Below are positions 1 through 11,339 of a stretch of DNA of 64,000 bases, piece after piece. The DNA lies in the NCBI GenBank assembly GCA_033239525.1, contig BSYO01000014.1, positions 17,468,021-17,532,020 on the forward strand, written 5' to 3'. The notes below the pieces were generated by a model. It saw only the letters and a list, made by a program, of their open reading frames with translations, ran no database searches and was not told the DNA's origin. The position numbers were made by a program, and so were the translations under genes. The stretch comes from Nepenthes gracilis (taxonomy: Eukaryota; Streptophyta; Magnoliopsida; Caryophyllales; Nepenthaceae). Every line of letters starts with the position of its first letter. Positions within the stretch are counted from its first letter, which is position 1.

Positions 1-350
1 AGAACCAGACATGAAATGGTTACGGGAAGAATTGAAATCACAGGTGTAGGTTTACATCAAATGGGGATCAATTGATTATTTTTAGGGATTACTAAAAAAA
101 ATCCTCAGTAGTTGTCTGGGCGTCTGAACGAGGCAGAGAGAAGTAATGAAAGATGCATTTCCGTGTAACAATGGAGTCAGTCGGTAGAATGGAATGACAA
201 AATGGATTTGGCGCAGAGAGAGAGAGAGATGGACATAGAAAGAGAGAGAGATATGCCCCTGCGCTCGAAAGTTACAACTGGTGACGCTGTTGCCATCCCT
301 CTCGTCCCTTCTGCCCCCTTTCGTTAATTTTTGCTAAGGAGAAAAACCGC
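1..350 (-). other. Possible 5' flank of an off-window gene
   Basis: Less AT-rich than the following 1.6 kb, with two (GA)n tracts near 214-250. On the minus strand these are CT tracts of the kind common in plant 5' UTRs. A short minus-strand frame opens with ATG near 272 and soon stops at a TGA, so no coding sequence can be supported. It may be the leader of a gene lying to the left of the window, or simply low-complexity intergenic DNA. I cannot decide between these. Confidence 0.2.
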
Positions 351-1998
351 TCTAGAAATCTTTCATTTATTTTTTCATTAAAATATTATATTTATTTCTG
401 CTTGCAGGTGCTTGTAATTACGGCGTTTGTACAGGGTCCGTATTTTTGACCGTTCTTGGAATTCTATCTTAAAAGCCCCAAAAATCATCCATCCAATCAC
501 ATTAAATAAAAATAAATAAATTTTTTTATTAATTTTTATAATTTGATATGATAATTTATTTCAATTACATTAAAAATATTAATGCGTTTGTTTTATATTT
601 TGAGATCACATAAAATTCGAAAATAAATGTATATTTTATATTTTAAAAACTTTTTAATATCACACCTAAATTATGGTATAAATTCGGTTGATAAAGTCAA
701 TGGATTAAATTCAGTTTATGTTAAAATGGTATTAAAATAAAACTTTAAGATAAAAATAAAAATCATGATGTTCAAGAATAAAAAGTATAAAATAATTTTT
801 AAATAATAATGTTGATATATATATATTTTTTTCATTTGCACTATTTAAGCGCTCTAAAAACTCTTACATATATTTAATTATAAAAATAAAGTAATTTGAT
901 GTTGGAATAAAAATAAATTTGGAAGCTATATTTTTTAATCTTAATTATTTATTTAAATTTAACAGTTATAATTTATTAATAATTTTCCTATGCATCTTGG
1001 CTCCACCTTGTGTAATTTCCTATATTGCTGAAGGATCCATAAACATTCAATCTGGCTATAAAAATAAAATAAGGTGATGACAGAATAAATACATACTTAA
1101 AAGTAACATTTTTTAATCTTAACCATCTATCTAAAAATTAAATGTTATGATTTAGTCATTGTAAAAGAATACAATTTTAACAGCTTTTTTTTTAATTTTT
1201 AAAAATATTAATAAATTATAACCGTTTATTTGAAATAAAATAAGATAGAAATATGGTTAAGAATTACTATTTTCATATTTAATTAGTCATTTGGAGTAAT
1301 TAAAATTAAGTTGAGAATTAATTTTCTAATACTTGATATATAATAATAGTAAGAGGAATATGTTAAAAAATTCTACTAATAACTTTTTTATTCTTATTCA
1401 AAGAAAATATATTCCAACATATATTAAAATATTTTACAATATCTCTACAAATTCTTTTTTGTCGACTACCATTACATTGCACAGAACAAGACTCATAGTT
1501 GGATTCAAGCAAAATGATAATTATTTTAGGAATATATAGCCCTTGGCTACAATGAATAAAAAAGGCCAATAAAGATATGGTATTTTTTATCCCCTGATTT
1601 AGAAGAATATTTATTTTCTTAAAAGATTTGTATTCTTTTTAATAAATAACCAAATAATAGAATTATTATTTTATCAATAATAAAGTTGAAATAAAATTTT
1701 TATTTTTACCAACCAAATTTGCTGTAAAGATTTTGAAAAGGCGAAATAGTTTGATATGGTGGTCAACAATGGCAACCAAGTGGCTAAGGCGAGAGTGGGT
1801 AGCTAGCAATGGGATGGCTAACACCATAAATTCTTGCTTTATTGAACATATTAGCAATCCTGCTATTTGAGTTATTTTCCTCTCAATCAAAATCCAATCA
1901 AGTATGTATTGGCATCCTCTTGTAATATAAGATTGTAACCGGATTTCTGCAATAGACAACGAATCACAATTCTCTCAACCGATCCCTTTCTTCCTCAT
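351..1998. other. AT-rich intergenic DNA, nothing recognised
   Basis: Strongly AT-rich with many A/T runs and only short chance reading frames on both strands. No domain, TIR, LTR end or RNA gene was recognised here. Confidence 0.5.
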
Positions 1999-2410
1999 TT
2001 GTTCCGTGTTCTTGTTTCTACCCTGCAGCTATTCTTTTTGTACATTGTATGGGAGATTGCTTCTGCCATGGCTGCAGTTGAGAGTACCCGAGGGACAGGA
2101 AGTTCTTCCTCTTCAATCTTGGTGACCCGAAATCTGATTGATGATCCATCCGATCCTTATTTTCTTCACCATGCTGATAATCTCCCCAAATCTTACTGGA
2201 CAGAATTACTTGCCTTGGAACGGATCTATGATCATTGCCTTGAGCGCCTAGAATAAAGTTAGATTCATCGATGCAGCATTGAGTAGCCATCAAATCTGTT
2301 CAATCCTTTGCACGGGCCATAGAAAAAGATGCAATGATATCATTCCATCTTGGATCCTAGACTCTACTTTCAGGGAAACTTGCTCAGAATCTGATGCATA
2401 TTGAGTCGCC
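1999..2410 (+). pseudogene. Copia gag N-terminal fragment
   Basis: The frame starting at about 2068 carries a Copia-type gag N-terminus: a Ser-rich leader followed by DPSDPYFLHHADN, which matches the DPSSPYYLHHSDN-like signature of plant Copia gag proteins. The next conserved block, LTGQNYLPWN, is read only after a frame change near 2190, and further gag-like residues (NKVRFIDAA, SWILDSTF) follow to about 2370 in the shifted frame. So the gag is frameshifted and truncated. It is plus-strand; the Copia RT relic at 5830-6510 has the same orientation and may belong to the same decayed element, with an unrelated LTR fragment between them. Confidence 0.75.
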
Positions 2411-3904
2411 TCATGTAATGTGCACCGGTCAGAAGAAACCCTTCCCATTTTGATTGTTATTTTCCGAATGATAAACCATTTTCATTGTTTACCAACTTCA
2501 AAAGGTTATATCTTCGGTATCTCTGGACAAAGGGTGTGCCAGCATTTACTAACACACAAATTACTGGCCTTGGCCTGTTTGTTCTTGTGGTTCTTCAAAA
2601 GCTGCAGGCAAACACCAATCTCAGGAACATGTTTTATAGTTCCTGATAGGGCTTGAGATACATACTCTAATAATAGATGTCAAATTTTGTTAATGGATCC
2701 CATGCCACCTGTGCTTAAGGGGTTTTCTCTTCTATTACGAGAGGAAAGACAGGAAAATTGCATTTGCTTCTTAATCCCAACAAAATTTTGAGACAGTAAC
2801 ACTCTCTAGCAAAACTTTTTATTAAAGTTCTCGGATTCATCCTCCTACCAATAGAAACAGTTAAAAACAAAACCATGGCCAGGAAAACAGTGTTGGGATT
2901 CTCAAACATGCACAATATTAGCCCAACAAAAATGAATTTAAATCTTTTCGTCAATTGTCAGTTACCAAATATTGTGAAAGTATAAGGAACGAAAAATACG
3001 CAACTAAATACACAATTACATAATAATATTTAATATGAAAAATCATTTTCAACCAAGATAAAATCACGAGACAACGTTCGAACAATAATGTGTATAGTAA
3101 CAAATAATCTTTTCTGATAGTTATTCATAATAATTCATATAAATAACGGGTTGAATATAACTTTTAACACACCTAACAACTATATAAAAAAAATATAATG
3201 AAAAAAAAGTAACCAAGCGATAGTATGTTGTGAAACCAAGACTAAAATGCCCAAACTTGGCAAAAAATGAAATTTAAATCGAATTTCAATCGAATGCTGA
3301 AAATCTTTATCTCCTTTGTTTCTCTTATGCCTTTTTCTTGCTCGGCTTGCTGTGTTTTTGTTTATAAATTTTGACCTAAATATTGTGCACAATTTTACAT
3401 CCAGAGACGACATTCAAACACAAGAAACAAGCTGTCTTTGTGCTCCCATTGGAATTGATGCATGTGAGCCACTTCAAGCGCCCCTTAGGCATACCTGACA
3501 TTGTTACCTATGTATGAACTTCCCTTCAGGCGTCAACCACACGCCAATCTCTTGCGTCACTACAATCATTAGTTTGGATGAATTCTCACACAAAAATCAA
3601 ATGAACCTCCAGATAACTCATTTATTGGAAATAAAACTCACAATGGAGTAATCGAAAAAACCCAATAAACAAAAGAGATAAACCAATCTGTAGCCATTGG
3701 TATCACTTGCCACACAAAGGACCAATGTTAAAAGCTTCATTGATTTTCACTGGGTTTTAGATTCATCTAAGGAACAGCTAGAAAAGTATAAGCAAATCAA
3801 ACTTCATCCTCTCTTCGGATTAAGAAAAATGCCACAGCAATTCCAGTTTCATTCTCTAGAGAGGGGTGTCAACAACTTCTTGTCATTCTCAAACTGCAGT
3901 TAGA
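2411..3904. other. No recognisable gene
   Basis: Moderately AT-rich. Frames of up to about 80 codons exist on both strands but none shows a recognised domain. It lies between two retrotransposon relics and is probably eroded element or intergenic DNA. Confidence 0.4.
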
Positions 3905-4800
3905 TAGTGAAAAAGGAAGTTTCGTCCCAAATTGCACAATAACGTTTCGATCTCGTGTAGGATTAGCGAAAGCAATACAGAAAATAAATACTCAATACAC
4001 GTAAAGAATATCTATCTCTAGATGCAAGTACAATAATACGCATAAAACAAGTACGACAATAAGTAATAGTAAAAAGGCACAATTTTTAGTGACGAAGGAA
4101 AAACTCGATACCTTCGGTAATTGAGAAAAACCCTCTGGGTTTTAAAAGCCAGAGAATAAATCCATTATGAAAATCAACTTACAAAACGGGTGGTACAGAC
4201 GCGCTAACCTAGCCGACTTACTCCCATCTTGTAATCCTTACCAAGGAACTCCTTCGATTTGCCCGGGGCAACAGAATCGGGCACCTTTCGGTCTTCACGT
4301 CGATCTTCTCTAACGAACCGCTTGTAGGACCAGATGCCTCTAGAATCCCGTGTTCACACCATCGACGTAGTCACAAAGATTTCACATCAAAAAGAAATGT
4401 AAATAGGAAATCACGATGAGAAGAGAAAACTTTGTCAATGGAGCATGAATGTTTGTTTTAAATTTTCTCAATAATAGAGCATAAGAGAGATGGCTTTGCA
4501 AGAGAGAAAATTTTTCAAAATTCCTGCTGGAAGAGTTAGGGTTTTAAAAACATAAGACACATATATATATTGAGCCAAAAAAGATTTCAAAAATAATGAG
4601 CCGTTAGACACAAAAACACACGCCGATCGAGAGCTTGGCGAGCGTGGGTTAGGTTTAGGAGAGTTCGGGGTGTGGGCGCTCAAACGCAAAAGGGGCGCAC
4701 AGCGAGCGTTCGATTCTATTAAATGCACTTGCTGTACACTTCAAGTGCTCTCCGAGCGTATGATGCATGAAGTGCGCCTAGATGGCGCCTCGAGAGCTCG
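3905..4800 (-). mobile_element. Copia-like LTR fragment, minus orientation
   Basis: Read on the minus strand, this stretch aligns along its length with 11340-12245 on the plus strand. Shared landmarks in order are: a GC-rich island (about 4620-4800), a TATA-like run (about 4560-4571), a leader ending in AAACCCTAA-type sequence, the word GGGAGTAAGTC near 4220, and a terminal block containing AAGTTGATTTTCAT and TTTACGTGTATTG. The order GC island, TATA, leader is that of a U3-R-U5 long terminal repeat. No flanking TSD or intact termini were found. Family assignment to Copia is an inference from the neighbouring Copia RT relic. Confidence 0.6.
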
Positions 4801-5829
4801 GTGGACGCCGATCCCAGGAAGGGTCAAAACATAGAATACTACAGCGTAAACGCTAAGATGTGATGATAATGATCCTCTAGCATGAGGCAGATGAAAGTCT
4901 TCCATGTAAGGGTGATATGCAGATAATCAAACGCTCCCACGAAATCACGGAATGTGCCAATATACAAGACGACTAACAGAAAGCAAAAAAGCTACCATTG
5001 TAGTTCAGAACACGACACCTATTGGGGTCACTCCCTTGTGGGAAAATGGTAGCAGACTCTTGTAAGAATATGGTCTGCGGACTTATGATCAAAAGTGACC
5101 GAGGACTCTGAAGATGGACGAGAATGCTGTGCATTGTCTGAGAACTTGAATGTCCGAGAACTTCAACACAAAAAACACATGTGGATGCCAACTCAAAAAA
5201 TTTACTAAGCACACGAGATCTGTGAGAAATGTGTGTTGCATTTGTAGAGTGGGCGTTGCCTATATTGGGCTCGAGTCTGCAGCGCCACTGCAGAGATGTA
5301 CAATACCAGGCTGCTGTCTATACGAGTGTCCTCCACGTTGACATGATCGTCACTCTCATCAACCAGTATACATGTGTGTTTTGTGTGTGTGTAGGAAGGT
5401 GTGGGTGAGCAATTGCAGAAACAGAGAACGAGAGAAGAGTGAAGCGTAATAGAGAGAAAGCGGAGTGTGTGCATTCTCAAAAAAGGGCTCTGTTCTTCTT
5501 CTTCTTCGGCTCTTAGTGCTTGTATAGTCGATGGTTTGTATAACTGAAAACTCATATGGTGCAATCCTTTTGTGAATTGGAGTCCCGTGATTTTTTCTTT
5601 ATCCGAAGGATTTTTAACGTAAAAGATTTGATCTTCTTTTTCTCTTTTTCTTTTTCTCTTTATTGTGTTCATATTCCTTCTTGCTGCTCAATCGGACACT
5701 ACTTCGTGTCCCATCAACACCAACTTTCAAAAGTCAGGTACATGTCATTCAGGCATACAATCCTCTGTCAACAAAATGTATCTTCGCTCTCTCTCAACTC
5801 ACTCCAATCAAAAGTTGTTCAATGAAGCT
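4801..5829. other. Intergenic or eroded element DNA
   Basis: Contains pyrimidine-rich tracts (about 5630-5660) and purine-rich stretches, plus chance frames on both strands. The longest (155 codons, minus, 5205-5672) has no recognised domain and overlaps simple-sequence DNA. The right part may be a degraded portion of the Copia element whose RT follows. Confidence 0.35.
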
Positions 5830-6510
5830 GTTTAATATCTTATGATGCAATGAAAACTAGACTCAATGCTTTTGGTTCTAACAACACCTGGATAATTTCT
5901 ACATTACCTGAATGAAAGAAAATTGCTGGACAGAAATGGGCGTTCAAACAAAATTTAAATTTTGATGACATGATAGAGAGGTTTAAGGCTCGTTAGGCAG
6001 CTAAAGTACATACCCAAAAAGTTGGACTTGGTTATGTAGACATTTTCTCACATGTTGCAAAACTTGTCACTATTAAAACTTACTTGCAATTGCATCTCTT
6101 CGTTTCCGGCATCTCCACCAACCAGATCTCTATAATGGTTTTTTTGCATGGTGATCCCTACGAACAAGTATACATGACTTGACCCCGCTATCATCCACTC
6201 GGGTACACAACACATTTTGACGCAAATTAATCTGGGGTTTGAAAGGCTTTCCAACAATGATTCAACAAGCTGTTCTTATACATTTTGGCGCAAGGATTTG
6301 CACAACCCACGATTGATTATTCACCGTTCAGCGACATGAATGACAGCTCCTCTACAGCGCTATTGATTTGTCAGGCAAGCTGTTGCAACAATGATGACAT
6401 TATTTTGGCAGGCAATGACATTTGGTTTATTAACCAATTTAACCATCCTCTTGACAATAAGTTCAAGCTAAAAGATCTTACGATCCTGAAATATTTTTGG
6501 ATTTGAGACA
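5830..6510 (+). pseudogene. Copia reverse transcriptase relic
   Basis: Translating across several frames gives the Copia RT blocks in order: NNTWIISTLPE, KWAFKQN, IERFKAR, VDIFSHVAKLVTIKTYLQL, VFLHGDPYEQVYM, ADYSLF-like DYSPFSDMN, and FKLKDLTILKYF. These match the plant Copia RT domain from the N-terminal NNTW region to the KLKDLG-LKYFLG region. In-frame stops (for example after STLPE and after FKAR) and frame changes make it non-functional. The catalytic YVDD block is degraded to a Cys-Asn-Asn-Asp-Asp-like string near 6385-6400. Integrase and RNase H were not found adjacent. Confidence 0.85.
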
Positions 6511-7789
6511 GCTAAATCCACTAATGGTATTTTTCTTATTGAGATTTTGGGTTACTTTCGTGTGAAAAATATTGTTCGTTGCGGGCACAAAGACATACGT
6601 ATAAAATATAAGCACTTTACATACAAAATTATAATATATATTGGCATTTAAATAAGATTTAAAGGCATACATGGATATTATCGTTAAAAATCGGCTTTAA
6701 AATATAATGTGTATGAAATAAGGACATAATTTCATAAAAATTTTATAAAATGAGAGTATAATCATATGTATATAAAGTCTAAACTCTTTAGTTATAAAAA
6801 TATTATACGTCTAAATATTTAAAATATTATATACTTAAAGAAATAGAGAAAAATCAACAATAAAGAAAAGATGGTTTAAATGTACTTTTTTAATTTGATT
6901 TTACTTAAAAATTGCTTGATTTAACCTTAAATCTCCACTTTTTCTACTTATTTCTCCTATTTTGTCTCTTTTTTCAAAACCCTATCTCTCTACTCTCAGA
7001 TTCAGACGAACAATTTGACCTGAATTTATTCAAAATTTAAATTCGGGACGCATCAAAATATATAATTAAAACTTGAATATATATTTGACATTTAATAGAA
7101 AATTAAATTCATATAAGAATAATATTACAAAAATTTAACATTAAATATAATTTGTATGGATCTAAAACTTATATTTTTTTCAAAATTCATGGAATAAGAG
7201 TAGGGATCCATACACGTAAGGTCCAAAATGGTTTGAATATGAAATTAAAATATGTTTGATTCTTTGGTGTAAGAAATGATTAAGAAAATAAAAAATAAAT
7301 AGTAACAAATAAATTTATCTTATTTTTTCTTTCTCTTTTTCTTTCTTTGTTTCTCTCTGCCTTTTCTCTCTTCTTTTAAAACTTCAGCTAAAATAAGTTA
7401 AAAATAGACCGGTAGATGATCGACGATCAGGCATTAAGGCAAAGACCGCACCACACACGAACACCTATCAAGCATACATCGTCCGTCAATATTTTGTTTC
7501 AAATACATACATACGCCAATCGAGCATATATCAGACACAGACATTTTGTTTAAAATATACATAAATGTCCTGAAGATGTCCATTAAACACACTTTTACTG
7601 TCCAAAATGCGTATGAGTTTAAGTCAGGTGCAGATTAGACACTACTCAATCTAACTTATTTCAATCTGAAACTTAATTTTTAACTCAAAATCTCAATTAA
7701 TTATTATTAAAATAATGTGCTAGATTTATACCTTACACTGGTATTGAGTGTCCTAATGTGATTTTAGGATAAGAACTCAAAGCATTTTC
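6511..7789. other. AT-rich intergenic DNA
   Basis: AT-rich with a pyrimidine tract near 7325-7370. No coding or element signature recognised. It ends at the TSD of the solo LTR. Confidence 0.45.
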
Positions 7790-8659
7790 TGTGACGCCCC
7801 GACTTTTATTACCATCAAAAGCCGTCGTCAAATTCAAAGTTCTTACAAATAAAAGATAAAAAAATGAACATAAAAATTTTTCTTTTCTTCATTCAAACCT
7901 GAGATGCATTATAAAGATTTATAATTTCATAAATCCCAAAGTATCACGGAAATATTCTAACATTCATAAACAGCGGAATAAATTTTACAAGTTTTCTCAA
8001 AAATAAAATAAACAAAACTCCCAAAAATCTGCTCCAGCCAGCTTAAACATTCTGCTACACCATAGGATTCTACTCAATTTCATCCTCCATAAGCTTGTCA
8101 TCTGAAAAGTTGCAAGAATGAGCTTACAAAGCCCAGCAGGATACTCACATGCAGAAAACATAAGCATACATATAATTTAATCAAAATATAAATTCATAAT
8201 ATAGCATAGCATAAGAAAAATCATCATATCGTTTCTTCTTCAATTCTTATTCTTTTCATCTTGTCTTCGGAAAATTCATCAAAATCATTCGGAATTCATA
8301 TCATCTTTAGGGACCGGACGGGAGCGGACAACATCGAGGACGGGTTGTGTGCTACCTCACAACCTAAAGCCGTATCCCCTCATTATGCTCCCCGGGGTGG
8401 GAGGTAATACCTTTAACTCGGCATACGGGGCCATAGTCCATAGTTCTTATGCCACCAAAAGGTCCCATCCTGTGGCCCAGGAGGCATCCTCGAGTGTCAC
8501 TCCAATATCCTTCATCCATCTTTAACAGCAAGTTTAATGGAAAACTCGGTTCTTGGTTCGTGTTCTTTCATGGCCAATCATCATAGTTCAAAAGTCGTAA
8601 GTTCCACTTGCTGTCCGTAATTACATGCCATTTTTCATGTTCATAAATACATAGGCCAG

Positions 8660-9600
8660 AGTTCATTTCATGCAGAGGTCCGGACTTCTTTTTCAACGTC
8701 GGAGTGCATTTCAAAGCCAAAATAAAAAGCCGGAGTTCTCTTTTTCTACAGTAGGCCGGAGTTCTTTTTCAAACAGAAAGCCGGAGTTCTTTTCTTATAA
8801 AGCCGGAATTCGTTTTAGTCGAAGCCGGAGTTCTTTTCTGGAATTCAAAGATCATCAAAACCGGAGTTCTTTATTCATAAAGGACGGAGTTCATTTTTAA
8901 ATAAGATCGGAGTTCTTTTCTTAAAAGGGATGGAGTGCCTTTCTTTTTAAAAAGTACGGAGTGCCTTTCTTATCAAAATTCGGAGTGCTTAAAGGACGGA
9001 GTGCTTCATGGACGGAGTACTTTTTCTTCAAAATCCGAAGTTCATAAATCCGGAGTTCACTTTCTTATAAAATCCGAAACTCTAAGATCCGGAGTGTTTT
9101 CTGTTAAAGTCCGAAGTTCTTAAATTCAGAGTGCATTTTCTACTACAATCCAAGTTCTAATTTCAGAGTGCTTTCTGTCAAAATCCGAAGTTCTTAAATC
9201 TAGAGTGTGTTTCTGTTTAAAATCTAAAGTTCTAAATCCGGAGTTCATTTCCTTATAAAATCCGAAGTTCTTTTGTTAAATGCCGAAGTTCTTGTATCAT
9301 GAATTGTTATCAAAAGCCGGAGTAAAAAGCCGGAGTTCGTTTTTATCAAGGCCGAGGTTTATTTCAAAACAACAGGACGGAGTACTATTTAAAGACGTAA
9401 AGGCCGGAGTTCCTCTTATTCAAAACCGGAGTATTTTTCAAAAGAGGACGAAGCACATTGTTCATAAAAAGGCTGGAGTTCTTTTTGGACGGAGTTCTTT
9501 ATTCAAACTGGACGGAGTACTTATTTCCTAAAATGCCGGAGTTCTAAATCGTTTTCTGTAAAATGTCGGAGGTCTTTTATTTTAAATTCAGAGTTCTTTT
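8660..9600. repeat. Minisatellite of about 40 CCGGAGTTC-type units
   Basis: The word CCGGAGTTC, with variants CGGAGTGC, CGAAGTTC and CGGAGTAC, recurs about 40 times at intervals of roughly 15-35 bp. The spacers are T-rich and end in AAA. Units are irregular in length, unlike a satellite. In the element's minus orientation the array lies downstream of the TATA box, so it would be transcribed. Short open frames across it (for example 8670-8900 and 9280-9531) arise from the repeat and are not genes. Confidence 0.9.
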
Positions 9601-9941
9601 GACAGAACAGAATTCAATAGCAGGAATTCTTATTTCATCTTAAGGCCTAAAATTCTTTTCCGTAAACATGAAATCATCAAAATTCATAATAATTGACAAT
9701 TAATCATAAACAGAATAGTCTAACATCATGCATAACAGAATTTTCTTTAAGCATGCATTTCAGAACAATAAAACATAAGACAGCAAAGGCATACTTCATA
9801 TCATATAGCAACATAAGTAAACATGAGTTTTAGAAATAGGGTGAGTATCTTGCCTGAATTCTTTTCTACTTTTTCCTTAGCTTTCACTTCTTCTTTACGG
9901 AGAGTTTCTAGTGGTACCTTTTCCTGAGGCTCTTAGGCCCT

Positions 9942-9949
9942 TATTTATA
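9942..9949 (-). promoter_or_regulatory. LTR TATA box
   Basis: TATAAATA on the minus strand, inside the solo LTR. It is followed (towards lower coordinates) by a leader with GA-rich sequence, and preceded by the W-box inverted repeats. This supports minus orientation for the LTR and places U3 at about 9950-10763. Confidence 0.6.
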
Positions 9950-10161
9950 GCCCTAGGTTTTGGTGGCCATCATTTATGATTTTTCCTATTTTTCAAGGGT
10001 ATCATTTATGATTGTACATTTTCCAAGGGTGATCTTACATTTTCCAAGGAGGGTCGTTTTCTAATAAGTTTTGGAAATAGCCAATTTATTGATGGTCGCT
10101 CCTTCCCAATATTCTTCCTTATTTTCTAAGTCCGGACTTCAGCCTTTCATCAAATAACTTC

Positions 10162-10249
10162 CGGTCAACTATCGAGCGTTGACCGAATTTCTATCTCCAT
10201 CCTATTCATTTGTTCACGTTTGTCCGGTCAACATTTTTTGTTGACCGGA
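10162..10249. promoter_or_regulatory. Two perfect W-box inverted repeats in LTR U3
   Basis: CGGTCAAC (10162-10169) pairs with GTTGACCG (10178-10185), and TCCGGTCAAC (10223-10232) pairs with GTTGACCGGA (10240-10249). Both are perfect, with 7-8 bp spacers. A third single GTTGACCGGA is at 10711-10720. TTGACC is the core recognised by WRKY factors. The pairs lie about 210-310 bp upstream of the LTR TATA box in the element's orientation, a reasonable enhancer position. Regulatory activity is inferred. Confidence 0.5.
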
Positions 10250-10309
10250 TTTCTCCTTCTCTTCATTTAACTTCGGCTTTTCATCTCCAAAAACTACTCC
10301 GTCTTTACT

Positions 10310-10690
10310 TCACACATTTCTTTCCGTCTTTACAGACTGGACTTCATTTTCATTAAATCCGAATTTCTTTTTACTTTGGAAATCCGGAGTGTTTTCTTTC
10401 AAGCAAATCCGGACTTCTTTTTACTTCGGAAATCCGGAGTGTTTTTGCTAAGGAAATCCGGACTTCATTCTCATTAAATCCGGACTTCTTTTCTCCAACG
10501 AAATCCGGACTTCTTTTTACCAAGGAAAATCCGGACTTCATTTAGATCCGGACTTCTTTTCTCCAACGAAATTCGGACTTCTGTTTACCAAGGGAAATCC
10601 GGAGTTCTTTTTACCAAAAGAAATTCGGACTTCATTTTATCAAGAAAATTCGGACTTCTTTTTCATCCAGAAATCCGAACTAGAATTTCA
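10310..10690. repeat. Second minisatellite, CCGGACTTC units
   Basis: About 14 copies of CCGGACTTC (or TCGGACTTC, CCGGAGTGT) separated by TTTTTACC-AAGGAAAT-like spacers of about 15-30 bp. It differs from the array at 8660-9600 in one core base (GGAC versus GGAG) and lies upstream of the TATA box in element orientation. Confidence 0.85.
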
Positions 10691-10768
10691 CCAATGCAAT
10701 CCGAACGTGCGTTGACCGGACTTGATGGTTAAAATTTTCTTATTAAAATTTTGGGTCGTTACATTTTC

Positions 10769-11339
10769 AACACAAAGGTGCTATACAAAGAGAGAGATCT
10801 TCGACATCTTATTAACGTCCAATTTGAGTTTTATTCTTTACTAAACTTAAATATATTGCTTTAATCTTAATTTTATGATATATTATTATTCAATTATTAT
10901 TCACTTGAATTGTAATAAAAGACTCTCAGATCTCAGAAAATTATATTTTCAACTAGTCATTATTTTACAGTAGATCTGTTTAGAAGTTATCTAATGATTT
11001 TTTCTTTATTTAAAATAATTTTTTATAATAAATATTATTGTGTAATTTTGTATACTTAATTGTATTGTGTTTCTTATATTTAAAGGTTTGATTGTTAACG
11101 ATTGATGCAGAATTTAAATTTATTTATACTGCACCGGTTGTATTAGTATTTTCATCAAATCACACCAAAGGATTGAGCTACTTAAAATGACAGTATGGAA
11201 TTTTTTTGTCTTAAAAATTTATTTTTTTTCTTGGAAATTATGACAATCCAAGCAAATTTTTTTGGCCATGTTAGAGACATTTGTCCAATTGGTATATTCC
11301 GTGATCATATGTATTATTGTATCGATGTCGGGTTATGGG
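10769..11339. other. AT-rich DNA, nothing recognised
   Basis: Resumes the AT-rich sequence interrupted by the solo LTR. No coding, RNA or repeat signal was recognised before the GC island of the next LTR. Confidence 0.45.

Larger units (their letters stand above)
7790..10763 (-). mobile_element. Solo LTR (2974 bp), Ty3/gypsy-type, with TSD
   Basis: Begins TGTGACGCCCC and ends GGTCGTTACA on the plus strand. It is flanked by a perfect 5-bp direct repeat TTTTC (7785-7789 and 10764-10768). No internal gag-pol lies beside either end, so this is a solo LTR left by recombination between two LTRs. On the minus strand it reads TGTAACGACCC...GGGGCGTCACA, the usual polarity for this LTR type, and a TATAAATA box is in that orientation. 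The host gap closes exactly between the TSDs. Assignment to a chromovirus-like Ty3 family is inferred from termini and size only. It carries two minisatellites annotated separately. Confidence 0.88.

Noticed and set aside
5205..5672. 155-codon minus-strand frame, the longest in the window
   Set aside because: Lys/Arg/Glu-rich start and Ser/His/Thr-rich end follow from pyrimidine-rich simple sequence. No domain, splice or homologue signal was seen, so it is probably chance.
8670..9531. Three plus-strand frames, and the impression of a CRISPR-like array of spaced repeats
   Set aside because: The frames are by-products of the CCGGAGTTC minisatellite. Unit spacing is irregular, the cores are only about 9 bp, and the whole lies inside a plant LTR bounded by TSDs.
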